A DNA stretch of 25,396 bases from a virus. Location of the stretch: positions 1-25,396 of the IMG/VR virus record IMGVR_UViG_3300003702_000015. The stretch is one strand, 5' to 3'. The notes beneath the pieces are model-generated. The model made no database searches, was not told the origin of the DNA, and was given only the letters and a program-made list of their open reading frames with translations. Of this stretch, positions 6,346-14,185 are shown in pieces (the first letter of the stretch is position 1; each line of letters begins with the position of its first letter). The position numbers and the translations under genes were made by a program.

Positions 6346-6610
6346 AATTGGCGGACGTAAGACAATTGGTCATGACGTTTTTATTGATGTCATGATCACT
6401 GTCACCCTGATGGTCTGCTTTTATGGAACTTTCAGTGGTATGGCGGCAGCTATGGTAGGCGGCCTATGTGCCTCTGTTGTTTTATTCATTATGAAGAAAA
6501 CAATGCACCATGAGAAATTAACTCTAGACAAGAAAAAATATAAATTTTTTATGGCCGATGTTTCAGGACCCACGATTACGTGGAAAGAATATGAACCAGA
6601 TTGGAGGTAA
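6293..6610 (+). CDS. Small membrane protein, 105 residues
   Basis: It begins MLLIGIFSALGLLLLALK and has a first membrane segment at about 2-17 and two more within about 31-66 (VFIDVMITVTLMVCFYG, then a Gly/Ala-rich segment). The C-terminal 40 residues are soluble and charged, with several Lys and Trp. GTGGAGGGAT (6275-6284) supplies the ribosome binding site. The start lies inside the preceding tiny gene. The three overlapping membrane genes could form a single complex. No family is recognised; a holin-like role is possible. Confidence 0.7.
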   Translation: MLLIGIFSALGLLLLALKIGGRKTIGHDVFIDVMITVTLMVCFYGTFSGMAAAMVGGLCASVVLFIMKKTMHHEKLTLDKKKYKFFMADVSGPTITWKEYEPDWR

Positions 6611-6615
6611 AAATT

Positions 6616-7140
6616 ATGGGGTTTGATTTGTATGGCAAACAGCCACAATTGATTAGTGAAAAACCTGAAATTAACTGGGATTTAGCACTCTCTGAAGAGA
6701 AAACTAAATATCATAAGGCGTTAGAAAAATTCGAAGACGATAACCCAGGTTATTACTTTCGTAATAACGTGTGGCATTGGAGAGCTCTTTGGGGTTATGT
6801 CTGTGATCAGGTTGCACCAAAAATCTTAACTGAAGAAGATAAAGACCAAGGTGACTATAACAATTCTTATATTATTCCTGCAATTAAAGCTATACATATT
6901 GCTAATAAAATAGATGAGCTCGATAAATCAGGTGAACTTGATGCTTTTGAAGAAGAATATAGAAAAACTCAAGATGCTTTACCTGATCAAAAATGTGAAT
7001 TTTGCGGAGGTAGCGGCAAATGTAATTCTTGCACTAATGGAATGCGTGAACATTGGGGTAAAAGTTATCCTTTTGATGCTGAAAATGTTCGTGAATTTGC
7101 TAAATTCGCCCGTGCTTCGGGAGGATTTGAAATAGGTTAA
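6616..7140 (+). CDS. Phage protein with DnaJ-like zinc knuckle
   Basis: A 174-residue protein with ATG at 6616 preceded by GGAGG (6603-6607). It starts MGFDLYGKQP, an opening I know from a widespread set of phage hypothetical proteins. Residues 127-139 are C-x2-C-x5-C-x2-C with the CxxCxGxG-like sequence CEFCGGSGKCNSC, a DnaJ-type zinc knuckle. Aromatic residues are abundant around 45-60. It is soluble. The zinc site suggests protein or nucleic acid binding; function is unknown. It is the last gene before a 257-base gene-free stretch. Confidence 0.8.
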   Translation: MGFDLYGKQPQLISEKPEINWDLALSEEKTKYHKALEKFEDDNPGYYFRNNVWHWRALWGYVCDQVAPKILTEEDKDQGDYNNSYIIPAIKAIHIANKIDELDKSGELDAFEEEYRKTQDALPDQKCEFCGGSGKCNSCTNGMREHWGKSYPFDAENVREFAKFARASGGFEIG

Positions 7141-7397
7141 AGCTCAATATTAAAGTTAGCTGCTTGAGGGTGCGACGGCATTGTTAATATTTTTAATTAA
7201 TATTAACTAAAGAGGCGTGGTGGCCATTGTGGTATGTATCATAAACAGCGTTGGTTAATAACCTCCTGCTATACATATATGTACCGGCTTGGGAACGCAC
7301 GATATATACACGTAAGGTTGGTTATGGATGATGAATCCGCGGATAACGTCAGACATAGGTAAGGCAGCTATCTTTAGTATAAATTAAGGTTAAAACA
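7141..7397 (+). other. Gene-free stretch with AT-rich hairpin
   Basis: No credible coding sequence. A perfect 9-bp inverted repeat, GTTAATATT (7183-7191) with AATATTAAC (7199-7207), surrounds 7 bases; it lacks a clear T-run and is a weak terminator candidate. Further right, GTTAT and ATAAC arms enclose a GGAT-ATCC hairpin at about 7321-7347. I looked for a tRNA (GGTTCRA arm, acceptor pairing) and saw none. A structured small RNA or leader of the gene at 7398 is possible. Confidence 0.4.
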
Positions 7398-7628
7398 ATG
7401 TTTCAGTGGCAACCTCCTCATCCGCCAGGACGTAAATGGAAAACCGAGGATTTTCTGGGGCACAAAATTCCAAACAGTATTATTAAGCGAAATCGCGTCA
7501 GGATAGATATTGTTTGTAGATATTGCGGAAAAGCATTCAAGGATAACCATCGTAAAAATCAGAAATATTGCTCTCGAGAGTGTGTTAGTGCCAGTTATCA
7601 ATATGGAGACAATCAAGATGGAGACTAA
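7398..7628 (+). CDS. Small zinc-finger protein
   Basis: A 76-residue basic protein with a C40-x2-C43 ... C58-x3-C62 cluster (CRYCGKAF ... YCSREC), a treble-clef-like zinc finger common in small phage proteins and in HNH-associated domains. The N-terminus is Pro/Trp-rich (MFQWQPPHPPGRKW). The ribosome binding site is weak (AAGG about 10 bases before the ATG). No HNH catalytic residues are present, so it is more likely a DNA- or RNA-binding accessory protein. It overlaps the next gene by 11 bases. Confidence 0.75.
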   Translation: MFQWQPPHPPGRKWKTEDFLGHKIPNSIIKRNRVRIDIVCRYCGKAFKDNHRKNQKYCSRECVSASYQYGDNQDGD

Positions 7629-7863
7629 AAAACTTGAAGCTACAGATGTACGCGATGCATGGGATAGTCATATCGCTATAGAAGATGATTCTGATGCTTG
7701 GCGAGCTCAACGTAAACTAGAAAACCAAGTGGAATCAAATTTTGAAAGGATTACTGAATTACAAAATTCTAATTCTCAAATTGTTAGTAGTTTAGAGGAG
7801 ATTGTTTTTCTTCTCGAAGATATCCGACGAATTCTACAGGAAGAAACTTCACATCATGAATAA
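7618..7863 (+). CDS. Small coiled-coil protein, 81 residues
   Basis: An acidic, almost wholly helical protein. The ATG at 7618 follows GGAG at 7605-7608; upstream in-frame starts at 7510 and 7603 would lie deeper in the zinc-finger gene. Residues 30-75 carry heptad-like spacing of Leu, Ile and Val typical of a coiled coil, with ELQNSNSQIVSSLEEIVFLL as its core. It is soluble. It overlaps both neighbours slightly, so the three small genes 7398-8053 are one translation-coupled unit. No family is recognised. Confidence 0.7.
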   Translation: METKKLEATDVRDAWDSHIAIEDDSDAWRAQRKLENQVESNFERITELQNSNSQIVSSLEEIVFLLEDIRRILQEETSHHE

Positions 7864-8053
7864 TTTCCCCAGACATGGATCTGCAGAAGACAGAGGCAGC
7901 GCGGATTATTATTATTCGAGATCTTTTGACCCACATTACTACATAGGAAATTCTTATAGTTCGCGTCGTATAGAGCTAAAACCTATAGACCCTGAATATA
8001 AGTTGTATAAAAAAGGTTGGGAAGAACAAACAGATAGAAAAGACTGGGACTAA
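7856..8053 (+). CDS. Small Tyr/Arg-rich protein, 65 residues
   Basis: The ATG at 7856 overlaps the end of the preceding gene by 8 bases and follows AGGAAG at about 7838; an in-frame ATG at 7802 is rejected because it would overlap far more. The product is soluble, unusually rich in Tyr and Ser/Arg in its first half (ADYYYSRSFDPHYY) and charged at its end. It is probably poorly ordered. No family is recognised. It is the last plus-strand gene before the lone minus-strand gene and its terminator. Confidence 0.6.
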   Translation: MNNFPRHGSAEDRGSADYYYSRSFDPHYYIGNSYSSRRIELKPIDPEYKLYKKGWEEQTDRKDWD

Positions 8054-8085
8054 AAAAAGGGACTACTGTCGAAATCAGTAGCCCC
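8052..8085 (-). terminator. Rho-independent terminator for the minus-strand gene
   Basis: GGGACTACTG (8059-8068) pairs with CAGTAGCCCC (8076-8085), one mismatch, 7-base loop. Read on the minus strand the stem is followed by seven T (complement of 8052-8058), so it ends the transcript of the gene at 8542-8132. On the plus strand the T-run is poor, though the hairpin may also slow plus-strand transcription. Confidence 0.75.
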
Positions 8086-8131
8086 TAAATATTTCCTTCA
8101 TAGAGGAGATCAAAGAAGGAAAATAGTCTAT

Positions 8132-8542
8132 CTACGATACTGTAGCCCAAAGTTCTAATGTACCTGTAGCTACATCAGTAGCTGGGTCTACTGTACAAAG
8201 AATGTCGATGGTATTATCAGCTGTGTACGTATAAGGTGCCCTAGCAGCATCCAGCTCATCGGCTATCCCAGTTTGCCCACACGTTGAACCATCAATATAA
8301 CGATCAACATCGCCATCATCACCAACATCAAACACTAAATCAGTGCCACCATCTAGATCACTAGATAGAATTCTGATGTTATGTACCGTTTCACCGGAAA
8401 AAACATCGACCATTTGATATACGTCGCTTGTATTTACCGCTGCGGTAAGAGTAATTTTAGCGTATCTAACGCCAAGATTTCCGTCTGGAAACGGCTTAAA
8501 AGACTGATTCCCTGCTACGGGACCTGATGTAAATGTAGCCAT
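8132..8542 (-). CDS. Probable virion (decoration-like) or moron protein
   Basis: A 136-residue acidic, beta-rich protein, starting MATFTSGPVAGNQSFKPFP. It has many Thr, Ser, Asp and Gly, alternating strand patterns and no signal peptide, and ends in strands (GTLELWATVS) like small capsid decoration or fibre-tip proteins. I recall similar stand-alone proteins in tailed phages but cannot name a family. It is the only minus-strand gene between 1 and 18840 and has its own terminator (8052-8085) and a promoter candidate (8589-8616), the layout of an inserted, independently expressed unit. The start is supported by GAGG about 13 bases upstream (weak). Confidence 0.75.
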   Translation of the reverse strand: MATFTSGPVAGNQSFKPFPDGNLGVRYAKITLTAAVNTSDVYQMVDVFSGETVHNIRILSSDLDGGTDLVFDVGDDGDVDRYIDGSTCGQTGIADELDAARAPYTYTADNTIDILCTVDPATDVATGTLELWATVS

Positions 8543-8588
8543 AGTTCTATTTACCTCGTATATGAATTATTTATAATATTCTCTTTCG

Positions 8589-8616
8589 ACCATAAGGGGT
8601 TCTGTAAAGAAGTCAA
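8589..8616 (-). promoter_or_regulatory. Putative sigma-70 promoter for the 8542-8132 gene
   Basis: On the minus strand TTGACT (complement of 8611-8616) and TATGGT (complement of 8589-8594) are 16 bases apart and about 50 bases before the start codon. A plus-strand TATAAT at 8572-8577 in the same gap may serve the rightward replication genes, but no good -35 goes with it. Confidence 0.45.
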
Positions 8617-8650
8617 GCCCCCTCTGTAGGTCAATAAATAAGGAGTATTT

Positions 8651-8848
8651 ATGGCTACTTACGTCTACGTCAAAAGGAATAGGAAACATACCTATTTCTA
8701 TCCAGACGAAGATGCTCCTCATATTCAATTCAAATTAGTATCTTTAGGTACGGCTTTTAATATGGTTCACAGCAAGCAAATTGGTTGGGAACGAGCTAAA
8801 AAGGGGGATTACGAACATTGGTTAACCTTAACTAAGGAGAAAAAATGA
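8651..8848 (+). CDS. Small basic hypothetical protein, 65 residues
   Basis: It begins MATYVYVKRNRKHTYFYPDED, is rich in Lys, Tyr and His, and has a probable strand-strand-helix arrangement. The ATG follows AAGGAG at 8639-8644. It overlaps the DNA polymerase start by 4 bases (ATGA), so the two are translated together, which suggests an accessory role in replication, but no motif confirms this. Soluble. Confidence 0.75.
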   Translation: MATYVYVKRNRKHTYFYPDEDAPHIQFKLVSLGTAFNMVHSKQIGWERAKKGDYEHWLTLTKEKK

Positions 8849-10659
8849 CGTTGGATAAACTATACCTAGACTTTGAGACATTCTATGACGTTGGTTATTC
8901 CCTTACGAAAATGACCACGGCAGAGTATGTACACTCCCCAGAGTTCAAAGTATGGGGAGTAGGTGTCAAATGGAACGATGATATTGAGAGTGAATGGTAT
9001 AACTTCGAAGAAATTCCAGACTTGTTTGCACAATACAACTGGATTGAGCTGGCTGTTGTATGTCACAACACTCTTTTCGATGCCTATATTCTTACACAGA
9101 TATACCAGGTTTATCCTGAGTATTACTACGATACCGCGGCTATGAGCCGTGGGTTATATCCCAACGAATCTGCTTCATTAAAAAATGTATGTGAACGACT
9201 GTTCCCTACCGATCGGACTTTGCGTAAGGGCGAAGAACTTATCAATGCCAAAGGCATACGTGACTTGGATCCAGAGCTCGAAGTAAGTATTGCAGGTTAT
9301 TGTAGGCAAGACGTAGATTTAACTTATGCCATATTTCAAAAGATGGCAGAAGGTTATCCACAAAGCGAGTTGGATTTGATTGATATGACGGTACGGATGT
9401 TCGTTGAACCGCAATTGATCTTGGACCGTGAACTTTTAATCCAGCATAAAGAGCAAATAATTACTGAAACTGCACAAAAAATAAAAGACAGCGGTACAAC
9501 ACGTGAGATTTTAGCTTCTCAACCTAAGTTTGCGGCTCATATTGAATCCTTGGGAGTCGTTATACCAACTAAAAAGAGTCTACGCACAGGGAAGATAATT
9601 CCAGCTTTTAGTAAAAACGACTCTGCATATATACAAATGATGAGAGCTTATCCTGAACATAAACATATTTGGGAAGGACGAGAAGCTGTTAAATCACGTA
9701 TTGAAGAAACTCGAGCTGAACGATTTCTTTCTGCAGTAAATCCAGATGGTACGTTCTCTGTGCCATTACGATATTACGCAGCACATACCGGCCGTTTTGG
9801 TGGATCTGAAAAGATTAACCTACAAAACTTGCCGCGGGGATCTAAACTCCGTAGTGCATTACAGGCTAAACAAGACTATTACTTATATATAGCAGATTTA
9901 TCTAACATCGAAGCTCGAATGTTAGCTTGGTTAGCTAATGAAGAATCTTTATTAATGTCTTTTGCAGCAGGAGAGGATGTCTATAGTAAATTTGCATCTA
10001 ATATTTATAATCGTCACATAACAAAAGAGGACAAATTAGAGAGATATGTAGGAAAGACTGCCATTTTAGGTCTTGGATATGGTATGGGTAAAGACCGATA
10101 TCAAGAAACACTTAAAAATGGATCGCCTTCTATTGATGTCACCGAATCCACAGCACTTGCGATCGTTAGTCAATATCGTGCTATGTATCCAAATATACCT
10201 ATACTTTGGAATGCATGTAAACGCATGTTATATGCCATGCTTCATGTAAATCAGCACATACCCAGGTATGGGCCCTTAGAAATTGTACATACTGCTATTA
10301 AGTTACCTAATGGTATGTTTTTAAAATACCCACATCTTACATTTGTGTCCGGGGAATTTTTGTACCAATCTAGTACCAACAAAGGTCCTATACGTACTCA
10401 TGGACCAAGGCTCTGTGAAAACATTATTCAGGCTTTAGCTCGTATAGTTATCACGAATCAAATGCTTATAATAAAAAAGGAACTTCCTACGTTTAATGTT
10501 GTTTTAACTGTACACGATGAAATCATATGTTCGGGTCCCCAAAAGGACGCTGAAGTAAACTTGAATCAGATTATGGCTATAATGAAAGAGCCACCGGAAT
10601 GGTGTAAAACATTACCGTTAGATGCCGAAGGAAGCTATAGCAAAGTCTATGATAAGTAG
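8845..10659 (+). CDS. polA: Family A DNA polymerase with 3'-5' exonuclease
   Basis: A 604-residue replicative polymerase. The exonuclease domain shows DFET (residues 9-12, motif ExoI), CHNTLFDA (73-80, ExoII) and YCRQDVD (152-158, ExoIII). The polymerase domain shows motif A DLSNIEAR (351-358), motif B R400-x3-K404-x3-L408-x3-Y412 (sequence around KTAILGLGYG), and motif C VHDE (556-559). There is no 5'-3' exonuclease domain, as in T7-type phage enzymes, and it is shorter than T7 polymerase (704). The residue equivalent to E. coli Phe762 is Leu408. It begins within the stop of the gene at 8651 and is followed directly by a CsrA-like gene. It copies the phage genome together with the primase-helicase at 10877. 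Assignment is firm. Confidence 0.97.
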   Translation: MTLDKLYLDFETFYDVGYSLTKMTTAEYVHSPEFKVWGVGVKWNDDIESEWYNFEEIPDLFAQYNWIELAVVCHNTLFDAYILTQIYQVYPEYYYDTAAMSRGLYPNESASLKNVCERLFPTDRTLRKGEELINAKGIRDLDPELEVSIAGYCRQDVDLTYAIFQKMAEGYPQSELDLIDMTVRMFVEPQLILDRELLIQHKEQIITETAQKIKDSGTTREILASQPKFAAHIESLGVVIPTKKSLRTGKIIPAFSKNDSAYIQMMRAYPEHKHIWEGREAVKSRIEETRAERFLSAVNPDGTFSVPLRYYAAHTGRFGGSEKINLQNLPRGSKLRSALQAKQDYYLYIADLSNIEARMLAWLANEESLLMSFAAGEDVYSKFASNIYNRHITKEDKLERYVGKTAILGLGYGMGKDRYQETLKNGSPSIDVTESTALAIVSQYRAMYPNIPILWNACKRMLYAMLHVNQHIPRYGPLEIVHTAIKLPNGMFLKYPHLTFVSGEFLYQSSTNKGPIRTHGPRLCENIIQALARIVITNQMLIIKKELPTFNVVLTVHDEIICSGPQKDAEVNLNQIMAIMKEPPEWCKTLPLDAEGSYSKVYDK

Positions 10660-10905
10660 ATGAGTAATCTAATATTAACAAGAAAAAAACAAGAATCGGT
10701 TGTCATTCATAAGGAGATATATGAAGCCGGTTCTTTAAAATCTGAAATCTTGTGTGAAATTCTAGTAACGTCTCTTGGAACTAAACAAGTAAAATTAGCC
10801 TTCGAAGCGAAAGCTAATATAAGAATAGATCGCAGAGAAGTATATGAGAGAGACGAACGGAATAAGAGGAGTATAAATGATGGAAGTAGTTTTTCTAAAG
10901 GCTAA
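10660..10905 (+). CDS. csrA: CsrA/RsmA-family RNA-binding regulator
   Basis: An 81-residue protein whose ends match CsrA: LILTRKKQESVVI at the start (the conserved LTR and G/S-E pattern) and IRIDRREVYERDE near residues 54-66, where Arg57 or Arg58 corresponds to the essential Arg44 of E. coli CsrA (VHREEIYQR). The middle strand region is about ten residues longer than usual. CsrA dimers bind GGA-bearing mRNA leaders and alter translation; in bacteria they control biofilm, motility and curli-related genes. The gene starts directly after the polymerase stop (no own gap) and overlaps the primase-helicase by 29 bases, so it is co-expressed with replication genes. It may control phage mRNAs or titrate host regulation. 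Family call is strong; targets are unknown. Confidence 0.85.
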   Translation: MSNLILTRKKQESVVIHKEIYEAGSLKSEILCEILVTSLGTKQVKLAFEAKANIRIDRREVYERDERNKRSINDGSSFSKG

Positions 10906-13357
10906 ACAACGATTAATAAAAGAAATTTCAGTAGAAGGAAAAAAGCCTTACCCACTCGCTAAAAACTTTACGTCATCTCATCACAAATTCAATAAAACCC
11001 CAGAAGGTTTTGCCGAATTTTTCGAATTACTTAAGAGATACTCTATACAAGGTGCAGCTCTATATAAAGGGTTACTTAAAAAGAAATTAAAAAACGAGTC
11101 TCGAGCCATGATGACGGACCGAGCAGCTCAAACAGAGCTATTGGTCCTTGATTTAGATGGTATTGAATTTCCAATTTCTTCTTCCAAATCAACTCTCAGC
11201 GAGTTTGATATACAAACTATTGCTGAACAATTCGTTACTTATTTGCCTCCCGAATTTCAGGATGTAAATTATATTGCACAAGCATCTGCTTCCCTGGGAC
11301 TTAAAGGTAATAAAGTCTCAATGCATTTATTTTTCCTCCTTAAATATCCAGTATATCCAAAGGTATTAAAGGAATGGTTTAGAACTTTAAACTATGAGAT
11401 AGATTTTTTAGCAAATCAATTAACACTTTCAGCTAATGGTCAAAGCATAGCGTATCCCTTAGATGTAAGCTTAGCTGATAATTCAAAGCTAATTTATTTA
11501 GCGCCACCTAAATTTGTTGGTATACAAGATCCAATCACGGGCGAACGGTTTGTATATATCACTCGTGGTCAACCAACCGTGGACATAGTTCCATTGTTGA
11601 AGGATGTAAATCCAGAGAAAGTGCATAATTTAGGTGTACATATTAAAGATGGTTTACGAAAAAAAGCAGGACTAACTAAGAAAGCCGAGCGTATCACTAC
11701 TGTTAATGTGGGAGGTGAGGCTCAAGAAGTCTTGCAGAATCCCGACAGAATGACAATTGAGGTCTGTAGGGTAAGTGAACCTTACGTCAACTGTAATATT
11801 AACGGAGGTGACAGCGGTGCCTACTATTTTATTCTTACCAACCCTCATTATATGTACAATTTTAAAGGTGAGCCTGTATTTGAAATACAAAAAGCAGATC
11901 CAGAATTCTATAAAAGTATCTTTGATACCTTTGCAGACCAAATGGACGGAGGAAAAGAAGTCCGACCAATAATCCTTAGAGATTATTACACTGATATTTT
12001 TTATAACGGGATTTTCGATAAGGCTAAGGAACAATTTACCGATACTTTTCCTTTGACTCCTACACAAAAAGGGTCATTGGAAGGTTTTATGCGAACACAT
12101 AATCGACCTATGCCCGATTATGTTCCAGATGCTCAAGTAGTATTTGATCCTTCCTCAGGTAAAGGAATGCAAATGGAAAGAGCTCCGTATTATGTAAATC
12201 TATTTCGAAAAAGTCCTTACATGATTGCCGCGGAGCAAGATTTACCAGAAATAAAATACGGAGAATCTCAAAATTTTATAAAATATATGCCTCTTATATA
12301 TAAGCTTATTCAACAAATTCTTGGAGGAGGTGTACTAGAAACAGAACATTTTATTAATTGGCTTGCGTACATATATCAGAAAAAACAGAAAACAATGACT
12401 GCTTGGATCCTTACAGGAGTACCGGGCACTGGGAAAGGTTTGTTTGTTCATAAAGTGCTCAAGCCTCTTTTTGGAGAACAACAAGTTCCCATGCGTGCGT
12501 TAGAAAATATAGAGGAACACTTTAATCTCTATATGCGTATGGCCTTATTTCTTGTAGTTGATGAATTCCGAATGGGAGATTCTGGAAATATTGGCCGTAT
12601 GGCAGATAAATTGAAACATCAAATTACCGAGCCCTCACTTACTGTACGTGCAATGCGGGCCAACCAGGTGGAATTGCCTTCGTATTGTAATTTCTTATTT
12701 CTTACTAATAGGGCCGATGCCGTCAAAATAGAAGATGGAGACAGGCGCTACAATGTAGCTCCTCGACAGGAATATCGATTAGAAGATACATTTCCTGCCT
12801 TGCTTACACGACTGGAAGAGCTGGATAAGGAGTTGTACGTATTTTCAGGTCTGTTACAAAAATTCCAGATAGATCATCGCATGGCCCATACCGCATTAGA
12901 TAATGAAGCAAAACGAAATATGAAATTGGTTAGCATGTCAGTTCTGGAAGAATTTGCTAATGCTATTAAATCTAGCAATCTCGAGTATTTTGTTGAGATA
13001 TTGGATATCCCATTAACTAACACATTCGATGCAGGCGGTATAAGTACTGCACAACGTTACATAAAAAGCTGGATTGCTAATGTAAATGAAGAAATAATAA
13101 TACCTATGCAGCACTTTAAAGTGATGTATGATGTTTTGACAGATAGCAGAAAAGTATTATCTATTAGAGATTTTACTAAAGCTATGAACAGATTAAGTGT
13201 TGTAACTGTTCGTAAAAGAATGGGAGAAGGTGAATATCAATCAGCCCCTAGAGGGGTATTAGTAACTTGGCTTCTAGATAAAGGAGTCAAAGAATCTCTA
13301 TTAAAAATTCATTTTGACTCTAAAGACATGAGCTTAATCCAAACAATTTCTAGCTAA
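10877..13357 (+). CDS. Primase-helicase (AEP-like primase plus SF3/D5-like helicase)
   Basis: An 826-residue two-domain replication protein. The N-terminal part has LDLDG (91-95) and SMH (148-150), and PLDVS (194-198), matching the DxD, SxH and third-acidic pattern of archaeo-eukaryotic primases. The C-terminal part has Walker A GVPGTGKG (514-521), Walker B VVDE (560-563) and a following FLTNRADA sensor-like strand, as in phage D5/SF3-type helicases (DUF5906-like). It should prime and unwind DNA at the phage fork. Start: ATGATG at 10877, after GAGGAG (10866-10871); the second ATG at 10880 is equally possible. It follows the CsrA-like gene and precedes a recombination nuclease. The helicase domain is firm, the primase domain probable. 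Confidence 0.88.
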   Translation: MMEVVFLKAKQRLIKEISVEGKKPYPLAKNFTSSHHKFNKTPEGFAEFFELLKRYSIQGAALYKGLLKKKLKNESRAMMTDRAAQTELLVLDLDGIEFPISSSKSTLSEFDIQTIAEQFVTYLPPEFQDVNYIAQASASLGLKGNKVSMHLFFLLKYPVYPKVLKEWFRTLNYEIDFLANQLTLSANGQSIAYPLDVSLADNSKLIYLAPPKFVGIQDPITGERFVYITRGQPTVDIVPLLKDVNPEKVHNLGVHIKDGLRKKAGLTKKAERITTVNVGGEAQEVLQNPDRMTIEVCRVSEPYVNCNINGGDSGAYYFILTNPHYMYNFKGEPVFEIQKADPEFYKSIFDTFADQMDGGKEVRPIILRDYYTDIFYNGIFDKAKEQFTDTFPLTPTQKGSLEGFMRTHNRPMPDYVPDAQVVFDPSSGKGMQMERAPYYVNLFRKSPYMIAAEQDLPEIKYGESQNFIKYMPLIYKLIQQILGGGVLETEHFINWLAYIYQKKQKTMTAWILTGVPGTGKGLFVHKVLKPLFGEQQVPMRALENIEEHFNLYMRMALFLVVDEFRMGDSGNIGRMADKLKHQITEPSLTVRAMRANQVELPSYCNFLFLTNRADAVKIEDGDRRYNVAPRQEYRLEDTFPALLTRLEELDKELYVFSGLLQKFQIDHRMAHTALDNEAKRNMKLVSMSVLEEFANAIKSSNLEYFVEILDIPLTNTFDAGGISTAQRYIKSWIANVNEEIIIPMQHFKVMYDVLTDSRKVLSIRDFTKAMNRLSVVTVRKRMGEGEYQSAPRGVLVTWLLDKGVKESLLKIHFDSKDMSLIQTISS

Positions 13358-13364
13358 AAATTCT

Positions 13365-14120
13365 ATGGTAAAGCTTGTACAAGACAAGCGTCCGGATATT
13401 GAAAATGTAATTGTAACGGACGCTCCAAAAGAGTTAGGTCTTATACCAGCTTGGTCTCATTCGACTTTAAAAACCTTCGAGGCCTGTGCGTATCGTTCAT
13501 ATATAGCTAAGGTCAAACGTATACAAGAAGATTTCGGACCTGCAGCTAAACGTGGAAGTACTATACATAAAAAAGCTGAGCTCTATGTTAGCGGCCAATT
13601 ATCTGAATTCCCTTCTGATTTAAAAAAATTCAAATCTCAGTATAAAAAACTGCGTGAGTTATTTATTAATTCCAAAGTAGAAGTTGAAGGAGATTGGGGG
13701 TTCACTATTGACTGGGAACCCTGTGAATGGATGGCTTCAAATGTTTGGGCTCGAATTAAACTAGATGCAATCGTACATGAGACAGAAACTTCAGCTCGTG
13801 TAATTGATTACAAAACAGGAAAACTGTTTGGGAATGAGATAAGTCATTCTCAGCAGGCTTTAACTTATGCAATCGGAAGTTTCTTTCGATACCCAGAGCT
13901 TCAACATGTTCAAACCGAGCTATGGTATTTAGATCACGGCGAAACAACTATACAAGCTTATACTCGAGATGAAGCAATGGTCTTTATGCCAAAGCTCCAT
14001 GAACGAGCTATAGCTATGACTACTGCTACAATATTTCCACCCAATCCATCTATATATAATTGTAAATGGTGTTCTTATAAACAAGGTGAAGATCCTTATT
14101 GTCAACATGGGATGGAATAA
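13365..14120 (+). CDS. PD-(D/E)XK nuclease, Cas4/RecB-like
   Basis: A 251-residue nuclease of the PDDEXK_1 (Cas4/RecB/AddB) class. RGSTIHKKAE (63-72) holds the motif His68; Asp134 (KLDAIV), Asp148 and Lys150 (VIDYKTGK) form the metal-binding core; QQALTYA (164-170) is the usual Q-x3-Y motif. Cys41 near the start and Cys233, Cys236 and Cys246 near the end form the four-cysteine pattern of an iron-sulfur cluster, as in Cas4 and AddB. It probably trims DNA ends in replication, recombination or host DNA breakdown. It lies 7 bases after the primase-helicase. No cas1 or cas2 gene or CRISPR array is in the window, so a CRISPR role is not supported. Confidence 0.9.
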   Translation: MVKLVQDKRPDIENVIVTDAPKELGLIPAWSHSTLKTFEACAYRSYIAKVKRIQEDFGPAAKRGSTIHKKAELYVSGQLSEFPSDLKKFKSQYKKLRELFINSKVEVEGDWGFTIDWEPCEWMASNVWARIKLDAIVHETETSARVIDYKTGKLFGNEISHSQQALTYAIGSFFRYPELQHVQTELWYLDHGETTIQAYTRDEAMVFMPKLHERAIAMTTATIFPPNPSIYNCKWCSYKQGEDPYCQHGME

Positions 14121-14185
14121 TAGTGTAAAATACCTTAAGCATTAAATATTAAATACAATATCAAACATGAAACACAGGACTAAAT

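Noticed and set aside
7324-7362. 12-codon peptide as leader before the 7398 gene
   Set aside because: No convincing ribosome binding site and no attenuator structure around it.
7141-7397. tRNA gene
   Set aside because: No T-arm GGTTCRA sequence and no pairing acceptor ends could be found.
11672-12067. 131-codon minus-strand frame
   Set aside because: Fully inside the primase-helicase gene; no own signals.
13365-14120. Cas4 of a CRISPR system
   Set aside because: Motifs fit the wider Cas4/RecB class, but no repeats, cas1 or cas2 are present; phage replication context explains it.
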